A DNA stretch of 37,564 nt from Bacteriovorax sp. GTDB lineage: Bacteria; Bdellovibrionota; Bacteriovoracia; Bacteriovoracales; Bacteriovoracaceae. Positions 15,680 to 24,321 of the stretch are shown here, in pieces. Within the stretch, counting starts at the first letter, position 1. Every line of letters starts with the position of its first letter. The notes beneath the pieces were generated by a model, which was given only the letters and a program-made list of their open reading frames with translations, searched no databases and had not been told where the DNA came from. The translations under genes and the position numbers were made by a program. The stretch is from assembly GCA_028710485.1 (NCBI GenBank), contig JAQTTZ010000030.1:1-37564 (forward strand), written 5' to 3'.

Positions 15680-16336
15680 ATGAAAAACATAACAACTAAT
15701 TTTACATCGAGAAGTGACAAGGAATTATTCTGCAAAATAATTCTTTTCTCAACCCTCGCAATTGGCGTGTGTTCAATTGATAAGAATAAAAGTTCAAAAA
15801 TAAGATCGATCAAAATTAGCCATGTCTATAACGATCAGTTTGGAGATTTTGATAAGGTTCACATTCCCAATAAACCACCCGTCATTGCTAAAATGATCTC
15901 GGTATTAAATCCGGAATTTAGTTCTTCTAAGTTAAATGATGTAGCAGGTAAAATTCATCAGGTATTTTCGAAGTATAAAATAGAGCCGCAAATCATCGTG
16001 GCAATCATTGATACTGAAAGTAAGTTTAATCATGAGCTGGTGTCCTCAAGTGGTGATTTATCAATGGCGCAAGTAAATGTGGAAGTATGGAATAAAGAGT
16101 TTATGCGTATGAATTTAGACTTAATTGAACCTTCGAAATTAAAAGTAGATCAAGTCTACTCTTTGGAAGTTATGGCCCAAATTCTGCAAATTCTAAAAAC
16201 TCGTTATGAGAAAAAAGACCGCAGATGGTATGCTCGATATCATTCTAAGACAAAGAAACACAAAAGAGAATATCTCTCTAAATTAGAACTTCGATTAAAG
16301 TTATTAGAAAAATCAAAACTACTGGCACTTCAATAG
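15680..16336 (+). CDS. Lytic transglycosylase (SLT-like domain)
   Basis: This 218-residue protein has an N-terminal membrane-spanning or signal segment (about 18-32) with a Cys at 31, a linker, and an SLT-type lysozyme-like domain (about 85-200). The catalytic Glu113 sits in IIVAIIDTESKFN, the usual E-S-x-F-x pattern, followed by SSSGDLSMAQVN, the counterpart of the G-A-x-G-L-M-Q motif (here degenerate: Asp-Leu-Ser-Met-Ala-Gln). The family cleaves peptidoglycan glycan strands to form anhydromuropeptides. The divergence from the usual GLMQ motif leaves some doubt about activity. The start is ATG 15680, without SD and with a TATAAT just upstream. Its 3' end overlaps the convergent BON gene by seven bases. 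Confidence 0.75.
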   Translation: MKNITTNFTSRSDKELFCKIILFSTLAIGVCSIDKNKSSKIRSIKISHVYNDQFGDFDKVHIPNKPPVIAKMISVLNPEFSSSKLNDVAGKIHQVFSKYKIEPQIIVAIIDTESKFNHELVSSSGDLSMAQVNVEVWNKEFMRMNLDLIEPSKLKVDQVYSLEVMAQILQILKTRYEKKDRRWYARYHSKTKKHKREYLSKLELRLKLLEKSKLLALQ

Positions 16337-16716
16337 GTAGTTTTAGCTGAAGATTCACTCCATTTTCTAAGCTTGATATTATTTTGAATATCTTCTATGC
16401 CCACAATTTTTTCTATTGCCATTTCAGCATCAAATTTGTCACTGCGACTGGCAACGGTGCCTGAGAGTACAACGGTGCCATTTTTTACTTTAACTTCAAT
16501 ATCACTAGCATCGATATCCCTGTCTTTCATTAAAGTATCACAAACTTCTTCTTGAATTCGTTCATCAGAACGCTTGTACCCTTTTGGACCTACTCCTGCA
16601 AAGTTTGTATTTGAACTTTTATAATTTCTTTCTACGGTATCGGCAATACTGATGTCCAAATATTCATCCTGGCCATAGTTTTGGTGATTAGATTGATTCA
16701 TAAACATCCCATTCAT
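16330..16716 (-). CDS. BON-domain protein (short paralogue)
   Basis: This 128-residue protein has a short Asn/Gln-rich N-terminus, the motif GVGPKGYKRSDERI, and one BON domain with IDASDIEVKVKNGTVVLSG and VGIEDIQNNI. Over the last 90 residues it closely parallels the larger BON protein at 14069-14713, so they are paralogues. Start choices are ATG 16716, 16707 and 16701, all inside the last codons of the upstream DUF2892-like gene; the overlap suggests translational coupling. There is no signal peptide. Its stop overlaps the end of the lytic transglycosylase gene by seven bases on the opposite strand. Confidence 0.82.
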   Translation of the reverse strand: MNGMFMNQSNHQNYGQDEYLDISIADTVERNYKSSNTNFAGVGPKGYKRSDERIQEEVCDTLMKDRDIDASDIEVKVKNGTVVLSGTVASRSDKFDAEMAIEKIVGIEDIQNNIKLRKWSESSAKTTY

Positions 16717-17164
16717 TTATAGCAATATTATTTTCATAATTTTCCAGATCGACTGATTGTAGTGCATTTAAAAGTACTTCTCTTTCATCCTGAATTTCAA
16801 AACGTGTTCTAAGACCTAATTTACGAAATACGAGAACGGAGGGACTCCATCCAAAAGTCGCATATAGCAAAAGAAAGGGCGCTTGAATGAGAGAACCCCA
16901 AAGCCAGTTACTATTTTTTTTTGTCATCGCGGTCGATAGTTGGGCCATTGTTACCCCTGAAATATAGGCCATCATCACTCTGTCGATATCCCATTCTTTA
17001 TCTAGAGTATTTAAACGCTGATTAATAGCAATGGGACCATTTGCAATGGTAGATTCAATAACGGATATGGTTTTTAGATCAATTGCCCTATTAAAGGATT
17101 TAGGGCTGTGGTTTCTTACTCTGTCATGGGGATTTTTGACGACGTTAAAGGATTGCAAATACAT
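16688..17164 (-). CDS. DUF2892-like small membrane protein
   Basis: This 158-residue protein has a polar first 55 residues, then the segment DIDRVMMAYISGVTMAQLST, a Trp-rich hydrophobic stretch (about 85-110) and FGWSPSVLVFRKLGLRTRFE. The two hydrophobic parts and the order of motifs resemble the YgaP-type transmembrane domain (DUF2892), in which the corresponding segment usually contains a Gly-x-Cys-Pro; here it is Gly-Trp-Ser-Pro. The match is suggestive, not certain. The start at 17164 has an AGGAG SD seven bases upstream. The gene runs into the short BON gene with a 29-bp overlap, so the two are one transcription unit. Confidence 0.6.
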   Translation of the reverse strand: MYLQSFNVVKNPHDRVRNHSPKSFNRAIDLKTISVIESTIANGPIAINQRLNTLDKEWDIDRVMMAYISGVTMAQLSTAMTKKNSNWLWGSLIQAPFLLLYATFGWSPSVLVFRKLGLRTRFEIQDEREVLLNALQSVDLENYENNIAINEWDVYESI

Positions 17165-17251
17165 AAAATGCTCCTGTGTTATAGGTTCATAATATTTATT
17201 GCAAACTAATGCCCAACTTACTTGAGTGTATTGAATCTTTTTCAGATTGCG

Positions 17252-17437
17252 TTAGTGACTTTGAATTTTCTTGAAATCACGGTCCCCGGCCATCGCCACC
17301 ACGACATTGTCATCAAGATCTCCATCGTCGGATTCACTAGATTCCGTAATACGTGCCGTAACAGAATTGTAATCTGTAAAAGAGCTTTTCTTAAAGCAAA
17401 GGCCCCACCAGGCGGGCGAGATCTTCTTTAAATTCAT
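17252..17437 (-). CDS. Doubtful small acidic ORF overlapping the end of cls
   Basis: A 61-codon frame starts inside the last codons of cls (47-bp overlap) and continues through the following gap. Its second half is strikingly acidic (TESSESDDGDLDDN), followed by VVVAMAGDRDFKK, and the DNA there is GC-richer than its surroundings. AGGA lies four bases before its ATG. I recognise no family. It may be a real small gene, a decayed remnant or chance. Confidence 0.25.
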   Translation of the reverse strand: MNLKKISPAWWGLCFKKSSFTDYNSVTARITESSESDDGDLDDNVVVAMAGDRDFKKIQSH

Positions 17438-18845
17438 TAATCCTATTTCGAGTCTTATAATCTTTTAGTTCTATAATTCTTGATTGATGCATATACTTCA
17501 TTTGTAATTCATTTAACTCTGTTGCAAATGATTTGTCGTAAATGGCGAGAGTAAATTCAAAGTTAATGCGAAGACTGCGTGGGTCTAGATTAAGAGTTCC
17601 AAATAAACAGTACTCACCATCAACGGCAACCGATTTTGTGTGTAACATTCCATCTTTAAAAAGTGCAACCTGCACTCCTGCCATTACAAGTTCTTTCAAG
17701 TAGGAGCGACTCGCATATTGAGTGAGTATAGAATCTACTTTTTCAGGAGTTATTAAAATAACTTTCACTCCTCTTTTGGCCGCAGTCATAAGCGCATAAA
17801 GCACGGATTCACTCGGGATAAAATAAGGTGTAGTTACTACCAGTCGATAGCGTGCAGAGTAAATTGCCATGATCAAAACTTCTTCAATGTTTGAATATTT
17901 GAGAGCGGGGCCGGATGGTAGGCACTGGATATGAGTGTTCTTGTTTTGGGACTTATCTATGAAAGTAGATTCTTTTTCGAGTGCCAGGAAATCTGATTTT
18001 GTTTCAACACTCCAATCACTTAAGAAGACAAAATTCATCGCTTCGACCACCGGACCTTTCGTTTTGCAAAATGCATCTATCCAAAAACCTACGCCTTCAT
18101 TTTGTTTAAAATAAAGTGGATCTGCTAAGTTAAGACTTCCTGTATATCCAATGGCCCCATCAATGATGAGAATTTTTCGATGGATTCTTAAATCAGGGCG
18201 TGCAAAAAAAGAGCGAATCAAACCAGAAGGCATAGCTGATTGAATAATAATTCCAGCTTTTTTTAGTTTTTTAGCGTTAGGTCCGTCTAAAAAATCTGCA
18301 CTACCAATTTGATCCAGCAACACTCGACATTTTACGCCACGTTTTACAGCTCTAATCAAGGCTTCACCAAAATCATCGGCTAGACCGCCATCATTCCAAA
18401 TATAAAATACCATATCACAAGATATAATCGACTGATCAATGTCGTTTATCATTGAGCTGAATGCACTCTTGGCGTTTTGCAAAAGTTCGATATCGTTTCC
18501 TGCTAAAAGGGGAGCATCAAAAAATCCTTTCACCGTAAAAGCGAAAGAACGTGAAGGTTCAGCTAATAATTTCTCGTTAGAATTTTTAGCAAAAAGTTTT
18601 TGGAGTAATATTTTTATAGTTGAGGCCGTAGACTCTAATCGTTTTAAACGTCTTTTCCCCAAACGATACTCACCTAGGTAAAGATAAAGTATTGTCCCGA
18701 AAATTGGCAAAAAAAATATAACACTAAGCCATGCCCAAGTAACACCACTGGGGAGTCTTCGCTCCAGTATTCGAGTGCAATACCAAAGTCTGAGGACAAA
18801 ATCTAAAATGAATATAAACGTGGGAATAGAAATTTGATTAATCAT
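17391..18845 (-). CDS. cls: Cardiolipin synthase, phospholipase D family
   Basis: This 484-residue protein makes cardiolipin by transphosphatidylation between phosphatidylglycerol molecules (or PG and PE) at the inner membrane. Two N-terminal helices (about 5-22 and 35-56, PLDc_N) precede two PLD catalytic domains. The HKD motifs are HRKILIID at 222-229 (H, K and D in register) and HTKSVAVD at 402-409, each followed by the usual Gly-(Ser/Thr)-Leu-Asn-Leu. The C-terminus LARLVGPLL matches the end of bacterial Cls proteins. It starts 20 bp downstream of the aidB-like gene and is probably the last gene of a yceI-aidB-cls operon. The SD is weak. Confidence 0.9.
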   Translation of the reverse strand: MINQISIPTFIFILDFVLRLWYCTRILERRLPSGVTWAWLSVIFFLPIFGTILYLYLGEYRLGKRRLKRLESTASTIKILLQKLFAKNSNEKLLAEPSRSFAFTVKGFFDAPLLAGNDIELLQNAKSAFSSMINDIDQSIISCDMVFYIWNDGGLADDFGEALIRAVKRGVKCRVLLDQIGSADFLDGPNAKKLKKAGIIIQSAMPSGLIRSFFARPDLRIHRKILIIDGAIGYTGSLNLADPLYFKQNEGVGFWIDAFCKTKGPVVEAMNFVFLSDWSVETKSDFLALEKESTFIDKSQNKNTHIQCLPSGPALKYSNIEEVLIMAIYSARYRLVVTTPYFIPSESVLYALMTAAKRGVKVILITPEKVDSILTQYASRSYLKELVMAGVQVALFKDGMLHTKSVAVDGEYCLFGTLNLDPRSLRINFEFTLAIYDKSFATELNELQMKYMHQSRIIELKDYKTRNRINEFKEDLARLVGPLL

Positions 18846-18865
18846 ATAAGATCTAGTCCACCATA

Positions 18866-20566
18866 TTAAGCAATCACATCCTGAAAGCTTTCAAGTTTTT
18901 CTTGATCAAATGTTTCAATTTGACAAAGATTTCGTTCTGAAAATATTTTAACAACCGTAATTGCATTTTTTGAAGAATTCTCGTGAGCTGCATGTTCCAA
19001 CATTCCAGTGGCAGCAGTGATGTTTCCAATTGAAAACGCCAGATCTCTTGAGATACCTTCAAGTTCACTTTCATCCGCTTTCATTTTTTGTTCAAAAATT
19101 CTCTCTACTTCTTCGATTGCCATAAATACTTTTTTAACCTCTGCCCTTAAAACTGATGTTTTTATCAATTCTAGTTTTTGAAAAATCATTTTTTTAAAAA
19201 TAGAAAATGAATTATCTTTTCTTAATGCTCGTAAAAGATCTAGGCTTAAAACATTGGTTGTACCTTCCCAAATACTAAAAACTTGATTGTCTCTATAGAG
19301 TCTGGAAATACCACTGTTTTCAATATATCCAACTCCTGCAAAAACTTCTAAAAGTTCACTGGTCCAAATGACAACTTTTTTAGCGGTATAAAGTTTTACG
19401 ATTGGGGTTAGCAATCTTAAGATTTTACTTAACTCCTCTTGGTTCAAGTTTAATGAATTATCCTTGGTAAAAACTTCTTCGCTTCCAATTATTTCAGAAA
19501 TTAAAAATGTTAAATGAAAGCAAGCATGGAAATCGACTTGGGCCTTTGCCAAAATACGAATGTTAAGAGGATGTTGATTGATTAATTTTTTAAATGCTTT
19601 TCTTTTTCCCGAATAATCTTTCGCTAGTGTAAGCACTCGGCGAAAGGCCCCAATTGCAGTAACGGCATTATAGAGACGGGTAATATTAAACATTGAAGAA
19701 ATAAGTTTTACCCCTTCGCCTTCAATGCCAATCAGCTCTGCATCGGTACCGTTTAATTTAATTTCAGCGGTGGGAAGAGCATTGGTTCCCAGTTTCTCTT
19801 TTAATCTAATGATTTCAAAATGATTGAGCTCTCCAGTATCTTTTCGAAGTTCTATATAAAAAAGCGAAAGACCCTTACTACCAGCAATGGTTTGGCCTGC
19901 TTCATCTTCTGTTCGGGCCAAGGCCAGTGCCATATGAGCTGTAATGGCAGAACAAAACCACTTAGTGCCAAATAATTTCCATTTTCCGTCGATCTTTCGT
20001 GCCACCGTCTCAGTTGCTGAAACATCAGATCCTCCAGATTTCTCAGTCATCCACTGAGCAGAAGTCCAAAATTTTTCAGGATCATTAGAAGTTAAATGTA
20101 AGAATGCTTTAAGTTTTAGTTGTTCATTACCATATAATTCAATTAATTTTGCTGCACCATCAGTCATGGCCAAAGGACAAGAATAGAAAGCACTGGAAGG
20201 ATGAAAAAGATATAATTTAGAAAATTGAATCATCCGAGAGTATTGTGCGAAGTTTTTATCATAACCGATTCTGACAATCTCTTCTTCTGCACTCACACGG
20301 TGTAAGTCTTTCCAGCCTCGGCTCGTTTTAATATCATCTATTCTATTTCCCCAGCAATCAAACTGTATGAGCTGCGGAGGATTTTCTTCTGCGTCTTTTG
20401 CCATCAAGGAAATATCTTCAATCACTCTCTGACCGAATGCCGATAAATTTGCAAAAATTTCTTTTTGATATTCTTCTGGGATTTTTATAGTTAAAAAAGA
20501 TTTTAATAATTTATCATCATCAAACTGGTTTATTAAAATTGGCATGGTCTGCACAAAATCTTTCAT
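18866..20566 (-). CDS. aidB: AidB-like acyl-CoA dehydrogenase
   Basis: This 566-residue flavoprotein of the acyl-CoA dehydrogenase superfamily is close to AidB in layout. It has an N-terminal segment with FDCWGNRIDDI, which parallels the Asp-x-x-Gly-x-Arg-x-Asp-Asp segment of E. coli AidB, the FAD-binding MTEKSGGSDV motif (about 174-183), GTKWFCSA, and the C-terminal IWEGTTNVLSLDLLRAL. AidB is known in E. coli as part of the Ada response to alkylation damage, with weak isovaleryl-CoA dehydrogenase activity; whether the role is the same here is inference. The strong SD AAGGAGG lies eight bases before the start. It follows a cytoplasmic yceI by 12 bp and precedes cls by 20 bp, so the three look co-transcribed. 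Confidence 0.8.
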   Translation of the reverse strand: MKDFVQTMPILINQFDDDKLLKSFLTIKIPEEYQKEIFANLSAFGQRVIEDISLMAKDAEENPPQLIQFDCWGNRIDDIKTSRGWKDLHRVSAEEEIVRIGYDKNFAQYSRMIQFSKLYLFHPSSAFYSCPLAMTDGAAKLIELYGNEQLKLKAFLHLTSNDPEKFWTSAQWMTEKSGGSDVSATETVARKIDGKWKLFGTKWFCSAITAHMALALARTEDEAGQTIAGSKGLSLFYIELRKDTGELNHFEIIRLKEKLGTNALPTAEIKLNGTDAELIGIEGEGVKLISSMFNITRLYNAVTAIGAFRRVLTLAKDYSGKRKAFKKLINQHPLNIRILAKAQVDFHACFHLTFLISEIIGSEEVFTKDNSLNLNQEELSKILRLLTPIVKLYTAKKVVIWTSELLEVFAGVGYIENSGISRLYRDNQVFSIWEGTTNVLSLDLLRALRKDNSFSIFKKMIFQKLELIKTSVLRAEVKKVFMAIEEVERIFEQKMKADESELEGISRDLAFSIGNITAATGMLEHAAHENSSKNAITVVKIFSERNLCQIETFDQEKLESFQDVIA

Positions 20567-20578
20567 CTCAAGTCCTCC

Positions 20579-21109
20579 TTAGGGAATAGGTATGACCTGT
20601 TTTACAAATTGAATATCAAGCATGACACTAACCTCATCACCTACCAGCAAACCTCCGCCACCAAGGGCAGTATTCCAGGTTAATCCAAAATCTTTAAGTT
20701 GTATTTTTGTGGTCGCAGAATATCGAATTTTCGTATTTTTCGATAAATCTTTAATCTCTTCATTCGTTACCTCTGTCTCGAGTTCAATAGGTTTTGTTAT
20801 TCCGTGAATAGTGATATCGCCCACAATTTTTTTATCTGAGACGCTTGTCGATTTGAAAGTAATCAAAGGAAATTTTTCGGTATCAAAAAAATCGACACTT
20901 CTTACGTGCGTATCTCTTTCTTCATTGCGAGTGTTAACACTATTGGTTTCAATGCTCGCTTTAACACTCGATTTTGTTAGTTCCTCAGAATCAAGTACTA
21001 ATGTTCCCGTAAATTTTTCAAAGCATCCATAAACCTTCGCTATCATCAAGTGCTTGATGCTGAAGCTTACGTTTGAATGTGATGGGTCTAGATTCCAAAT
21101 TGTCTGCAT
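20579..21109 (-). CDS. YceI-family lipocalin-like protein without signal peptide
   Basis: This 176-residue YceI beta-barrel has WNLDPSHSNVSFSIKHL at the start, then the NTRNEERDTHVRSVDFFDTEKFP block, GDITIHGITKPIEL and a final strand pair. YceI proteins bind isoprenoid-like lipids such as octaprenyl chains. The usual members are periplasmic, but this one begins directly at the first strand and has no signal peptide, so it should be cytoplasmic. A good SD, GGGAG, precedes ATG 21109. It is the first gene of the yceI-aidB-cls run. A second, exported YceI gene lies at 36072-36788. Confidence 0.9.
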   Translation of the reverse strand: MQTIWNLDPSHSNVSFSIKHLMIAKVYGCFEKFTGTLVLDSEELTKSSVKASIETNSVNTRNEERDTHVRSVDFFDTEKFPLITFKSTSVSDKKIVGDITIHGITKPIELETEVTNEEIKDLSKNTKIRYSATTKIQLKDFGLTWNTALGGGGLLVGDEVSVMLDIQFVKQVIPIP

Positions 21110-21270
21110 ATAAATCTCCCAATTCTTTTTGGTGATGTAATGAGTTTATCCAACTAAATGAATATCTTAATTCAAAGGAATATAAAATTAAAATTGAGAG
21201 GACCTATAACCAAAGGCTATAGATTTAAATGAAGTAGTAGTTTTTATTAAGACCATTAGACAAAATATTT

Positions 21271-21309
21271 AAAATTTAAAAAGCACTCTAGGACCTTTCG
21301 CGAGTGCTT
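21271..21309 (-). terminator. Rho-independent terminator of the RND/MMPL gene
   Basis: On the minus strand AAGCACTC, 13 nt of loop and GAGTGCTT are followed by a T-rich tract. The first arm overlaps the TAA stop codon of the transporter gene, so the stop codon is inside the hairpin. Confidence 0.75.
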
Positions 21310-23626
21310 AAACTTTTTTATAATGCTTACTCAAAAAATCTCTGATTAATGGAAAGGCAAGCATACAAACAAAATATGCAGACACTTGGCCTAAAATAGA
21401 AATCCAGGCAATTCCTTGAAGCATTTTTGAACTAGTAAATAAGAGAGAGCCAAATCCTAAAATAGAAGTAAAGGCCCCTAGTTGGACAGCGTGGGAAATT
21501 AATTTAGCGCTGGCGAGGGAGGTATGACCTTCTTTTTCTCGATGCCTGATATGAACACCCATATCTATGCCGGCAGCAAGAACTTCTGGAATCATTGCCA
21601 CATTGAGGATAGTAAATGGAACATGAGCAATTCCCATAAAGGCGATGAGAAGGATCACGCAAAAAATTAATTGTGCCTCTAGCAATAATGCATCTTTGAT
21701 GTTTTTGAAGTCCATCCAAAAAATAAAGAAAGCACCTAATAAGAAAAAGACCAGAACTAGTTTTCCGTCTTCAATTATATGATTTAAAATTTCCGCAAAA
21801 ACTAAGGTGTCACTCCCAACTTCCATACCAGGGAATTCTTTTTTTGCCTGAGAAAGGGTGTGAGCATAGCGAGTGATATTATCGTAGTTACTTTGCTTTT
21901 CTTTTGGAAAAACAATAATAATATTTCCATCAATCCCAAAATTGTCATTTATAGCTCTTGGAATAATAGAGCGGTCGTACATTGGAGCATCGATCCACTT
22001 ATAAATGTTTTCTTTGGAAATTCCGGTGTTTTTTTCAAGTTCTTTAGCATCGACTTTATAAACATACGATCGAAGCATTTTAAGCCTCTTTGAACGTTTT
22101 TTCATATCGGGTGGGACCAAGTCATAGATTGAAACAACTTGATCAACAGTGGCTGCATTTTCATCACTTCTTAGCCAATCTGTAAGTGCAATGACCTGTT
22201 CTTTATCGCGCGCTAAAATGGCAGAAGGAGAAATGGCCCGTCCAAAAATTGTGTCAGTTAATTGATTTATTTTTTGGAGTTCAGGTGGAAAATTATGAAG
22301 TTTATCAAAATCATACTCAAAATACGCACTAGCAAGGCCATAAATAAAGAGAGGGATAAAAAGAGGAAGAAATTTGATCCACGACAGCTTTATTGGATAT
22401 TTTCCCAGTGGAAATCTCGATCGTCTACTAATAGCACTTCTTTCCGGTAAAAATTTTGCAATCATGGGGAAGGAGAGAACAAAAACTAAATAGATAACGA
22501 TTATACCGATACCTGCGATGATACCTAATTCTGAAAATCCACGAAAATTTGAATAAGCTAAAATAAAAAAAGAGCAAGATGAAGTAAGGGCAGATGAAAA
22601 TAGACCTCGACGGCTCAAGTGAAAATAAGTATTTCTAGTCGCAGTCTCTTTGTCTGCTCCCTTATGTCTTTCCTGGTAATAGCGTCTAATTAAATGAATA
22701 CCAAATTTTGAACCAAGTCCCGAAAGAATAGCGAGCAAAAATCCTGTCAAAATATTTATTTGTCCAACGGCAAAATAAGCAAGTCCACCAGTTACGCACA
22801 TTGCACTGGCAACAACAATAACCGTCGTGAGTGCACCTCTGAATGTTCCCAGGCCCCAAACCAATAAAATAGTAATGGCAATATTACTTATGATTCCCGT
22901 TTTATAAATATCGTTTTCAAACTGACGAACTTCTTCGGCTTTTTCTACATACCGGCCTGATAGACTGAAGGGAAATTTAGTCTCTTGATTTTGACCAAAA
23001 AGTGACTCTATTCCCGCATTGATTTTTTCGGCCAACTCTTTTGATTTTGCTAAATTAGTAGAATCGAAAGTAGGTCGCACTAAGAGCATGGCGTATTTTT
23101 TATCAGCAGAGACAAAATAGCGTTCTGAGCTTGTTGCCTTCTTTAACTTATTAAAAAATTTGTTTGCTTCTTTTAATTGATCTTCGCGGTCGGACTCATC
23201 GACAAGGCCTAGACCCGTAGTATCAACCGCTGTTTTAGAAAAAATAATTCGAGCATATTCAGTCAGCTTTTTGAAGTCTTTGCGTGGCATGATGTAAAGG
23301 GCCTTATCCTTGAGCATAAATTCTTCACGCTCATAGTAAGTATATTTAACATCTTTAATATTTTTAATTTTTTCGTCAATTAGATTTAGTTTAGATTCCG
23401 GATTAGTGATTGGCCCGACTAGAACAATAATATAGCCCCCGCCTCCGACTTTTGAGACGACGTGATTCATTTCTTGAATACTTTCACTATTTTTGGGAAG
23501 GAGGCCGAGAAGGTCCAAATTGATCTTAAGTTTGGAAGAATATCTCACCCCAAAAAAGGCAAATAAGATAAGGAAAATTGGTGCGATCCAATAGAATTTG
23601 AGGTTAAGTTGCAATAGTTTTTTCAT
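21308..23626 (-). CDS. RND superfamily (MMPL-type) transporter
   Basis: This 772-residue integral membrane protein has the duplicated RND/MMPL plan: TM1 about 11-27, a periplasmic domain to about 235, TM2-6 about 240-400, TM7 about 420-436, a second periplasmic domain, and TM8-12 about 620-765. A conserved NAMMIPEVLAAGIDMGVH-like segment (AMIPEVLAAGIDMGVHI) in the second half matches the TM10 proton-relay region of MMPL proteins. The length and plan resemble HpnN and other lipid-exporting MMPL transporters, which move hydrophobic molecules using the proton gradient. It is divergent from an mlaC-like and a tolC-like gene, implying a joint role. There is no clear SD; a terminator overlaps its stop. 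Confidence 0.85.
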   Translation of the reverse strand: MKKLLQLNLKFYWIAPIFLILFAFFGVRYSSKLKINLDLLGLLPKNSESIQEMNHVVSKVGGGGYIIVLVGPITNPESKLNLIDEKIKNIKDVKYTYYEREEFMLKDKALYIMPRKDFKKLTEYARIIFSKTAVDTTGLGLVDESDREDQLKEANKFFNKLKKATSSERYFVSADKKYAMLLVRPTFDSTNLAKSKELAEKINAGIESLFGQNQETKFPFSLSGRYVEKAEEVRQFENDIYKTGIISNIAITILLVWGLGTFRGALTTVIVVASAMCVTGGLAYFAVGQINILTGFLLAILSGLGSKFGIHLIRRYYQERHKGADKETATRNTYFHLSRRGLFSSALTSSCSFFILAYSNFRGFSELGIIAGIGIIVIYLVFVLSFPMIAKFLPERSAISRRSRFPLGKYPIKLSWIKFLPLFIPLFIYGLASAYFEYDFDKLHNFPPELQKINQLTDTIFGRAISPSAILARDKEQVIALTDWLRSDENAATVDQVVSIYDLVPPDMKKRSKRLKMLRSYVYKVDAKELEKNTGISKENIYKWIDAPMYDRSIIPRAINDNFGIDGNIIIVFPKEKQSNYDNITRYAHTLSQAKKEFPGMEVGSDTLVFAEILNHIIEDGKLVLVFFLLGAFFIFWMDFKNIKDALLLEAQLIFCVILLIAFMGIAHVPFTILNVAMIPEVLAAGIDMGVHIRHREKEGHTSLASAKLISHAVQLGAFTSILGFGSLLFTSSKMLQGIAWISILGQVSAYFVCMLAFPLIRDFLSKHYKKV

Positions 23627-23671
23627 GATACACTTGATAAGATTTTTTAATGAATCTGTACATTAGTAATA

Positions 23672-23698
23672 TTGACATAATGAGAAAAAAATTATTAT
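23672..23698 (+). promoter_or_regulatory. Promoter of the mlaC-like/tolC-like operon
   Basis: A perfect -35 TTGACA (23672-23677) is followed after 15 nt by TATTAT (23693-23698, 5/6). An alternative -10, TTATCT, gives a 17-nt spacer. It predicts a start near 23705 and a leader of about 30 nt, arguing for the internal start codon at 23731/23737 rather than 23650. Confidence 0.55.
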
Positions 23699-23736
23699 CT
23701 CATGCCTTAAAACATTCACAAATAGTAGAGATGCGT

Positions 23737-24321
23737 ATGAAAAACAAATTGAATACTTTCTATAGCTTATTCCTAGTCCTGTTGGTTCTCAATGCTGCCC
23801 AAGCATCAGCCACTCCTGAAGATTTGATTAAAGACATTTTTGTAAAGGTCGGAAAAGAAAATTTATTATTAAATAATAAAACTAAAGAAGAAGTTGAATT
23901 GCATGTTGACTTCAATGAAATGACAAAAGTTATCTTGGGTCAGGAAGTCTCAAAGCGTTCTGCTGGTGAGCTTAAATGGTTTGAAGCGACCATTAAGGAA
24001 ATAATTACGAGATCAGTATATCCTTCAGCACCTAAATTTTTAGAAAATGTTAAAATTACCTATAAAAAGACACGTCAAAATACAGATGATGCCAAAGTCT
24101 TTTCGAGTGTTAGTAAAAAAGGTGAATCGACAGATGTTGATTATCTTTTGAAAAAAATTGGTACAGATTGGAAGGTCGTGGATGTTTCGATTGATGATGA
24201 ATCATGGGTAAAAACAATAAATGAGAAAGTTCAAAAAACTATAAAAGAAAAAGGTTGGAATGGACTGAAAGATCTTTTAAATAAAAGATTAAATGAATTA
24301 AAGTCTAATAAAAAATCATAA
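23737..24321 (+). CDS. MlaC-family periplasmic lipid carrier
   Basis: This 194-residue exported protein of the MlaC/Ttg2D family has a signal peptide of about 25 residues ending in AQASA, then the mature domain. Recognisable family features are the VDFNEMTKVILGQ segment, the LKWFEATIKEIITR helix, and the C-terminal sheet with VDYLLKKIGTDWKVVDVSIDDESWV. MlaC proteins shuttle phospholipid (or, as HpnM, hopanoid-type lipid) across the periplasm. The frame opens at 23650, but the promoter lies inside that extension. ATG 23737 (or 23731) gives a proper signal peptide with an AGAG SD. The stop overlaps the next start (TAATG). No MlaD/E/F genes are in the window. Confidence 0.8.
   Translation: MKNKLNTFYSLFLVLLVLNAAQASATPEDLIKDIFVKVGKENLLLNNKTKEEVELHVDFNEMTKVILGQEVSKRSAGELKWFEATIKEIITRSVYPSAPKFLENVKITYKKTRQNTDDAKVFSSVSKKGESTDVDYLLKKIGTDWKVVDVSIDDESWVKTINEKVQKTIKEKGWNGLKDLLNKRLNELKSNKKS

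Noticed and set aside
23650-23736. Upstream start for the MlaC-like gene
   Set aside because: The stretch contains a promoter with a perfect TTGACA and would put extra residues before a normal signal peptide.
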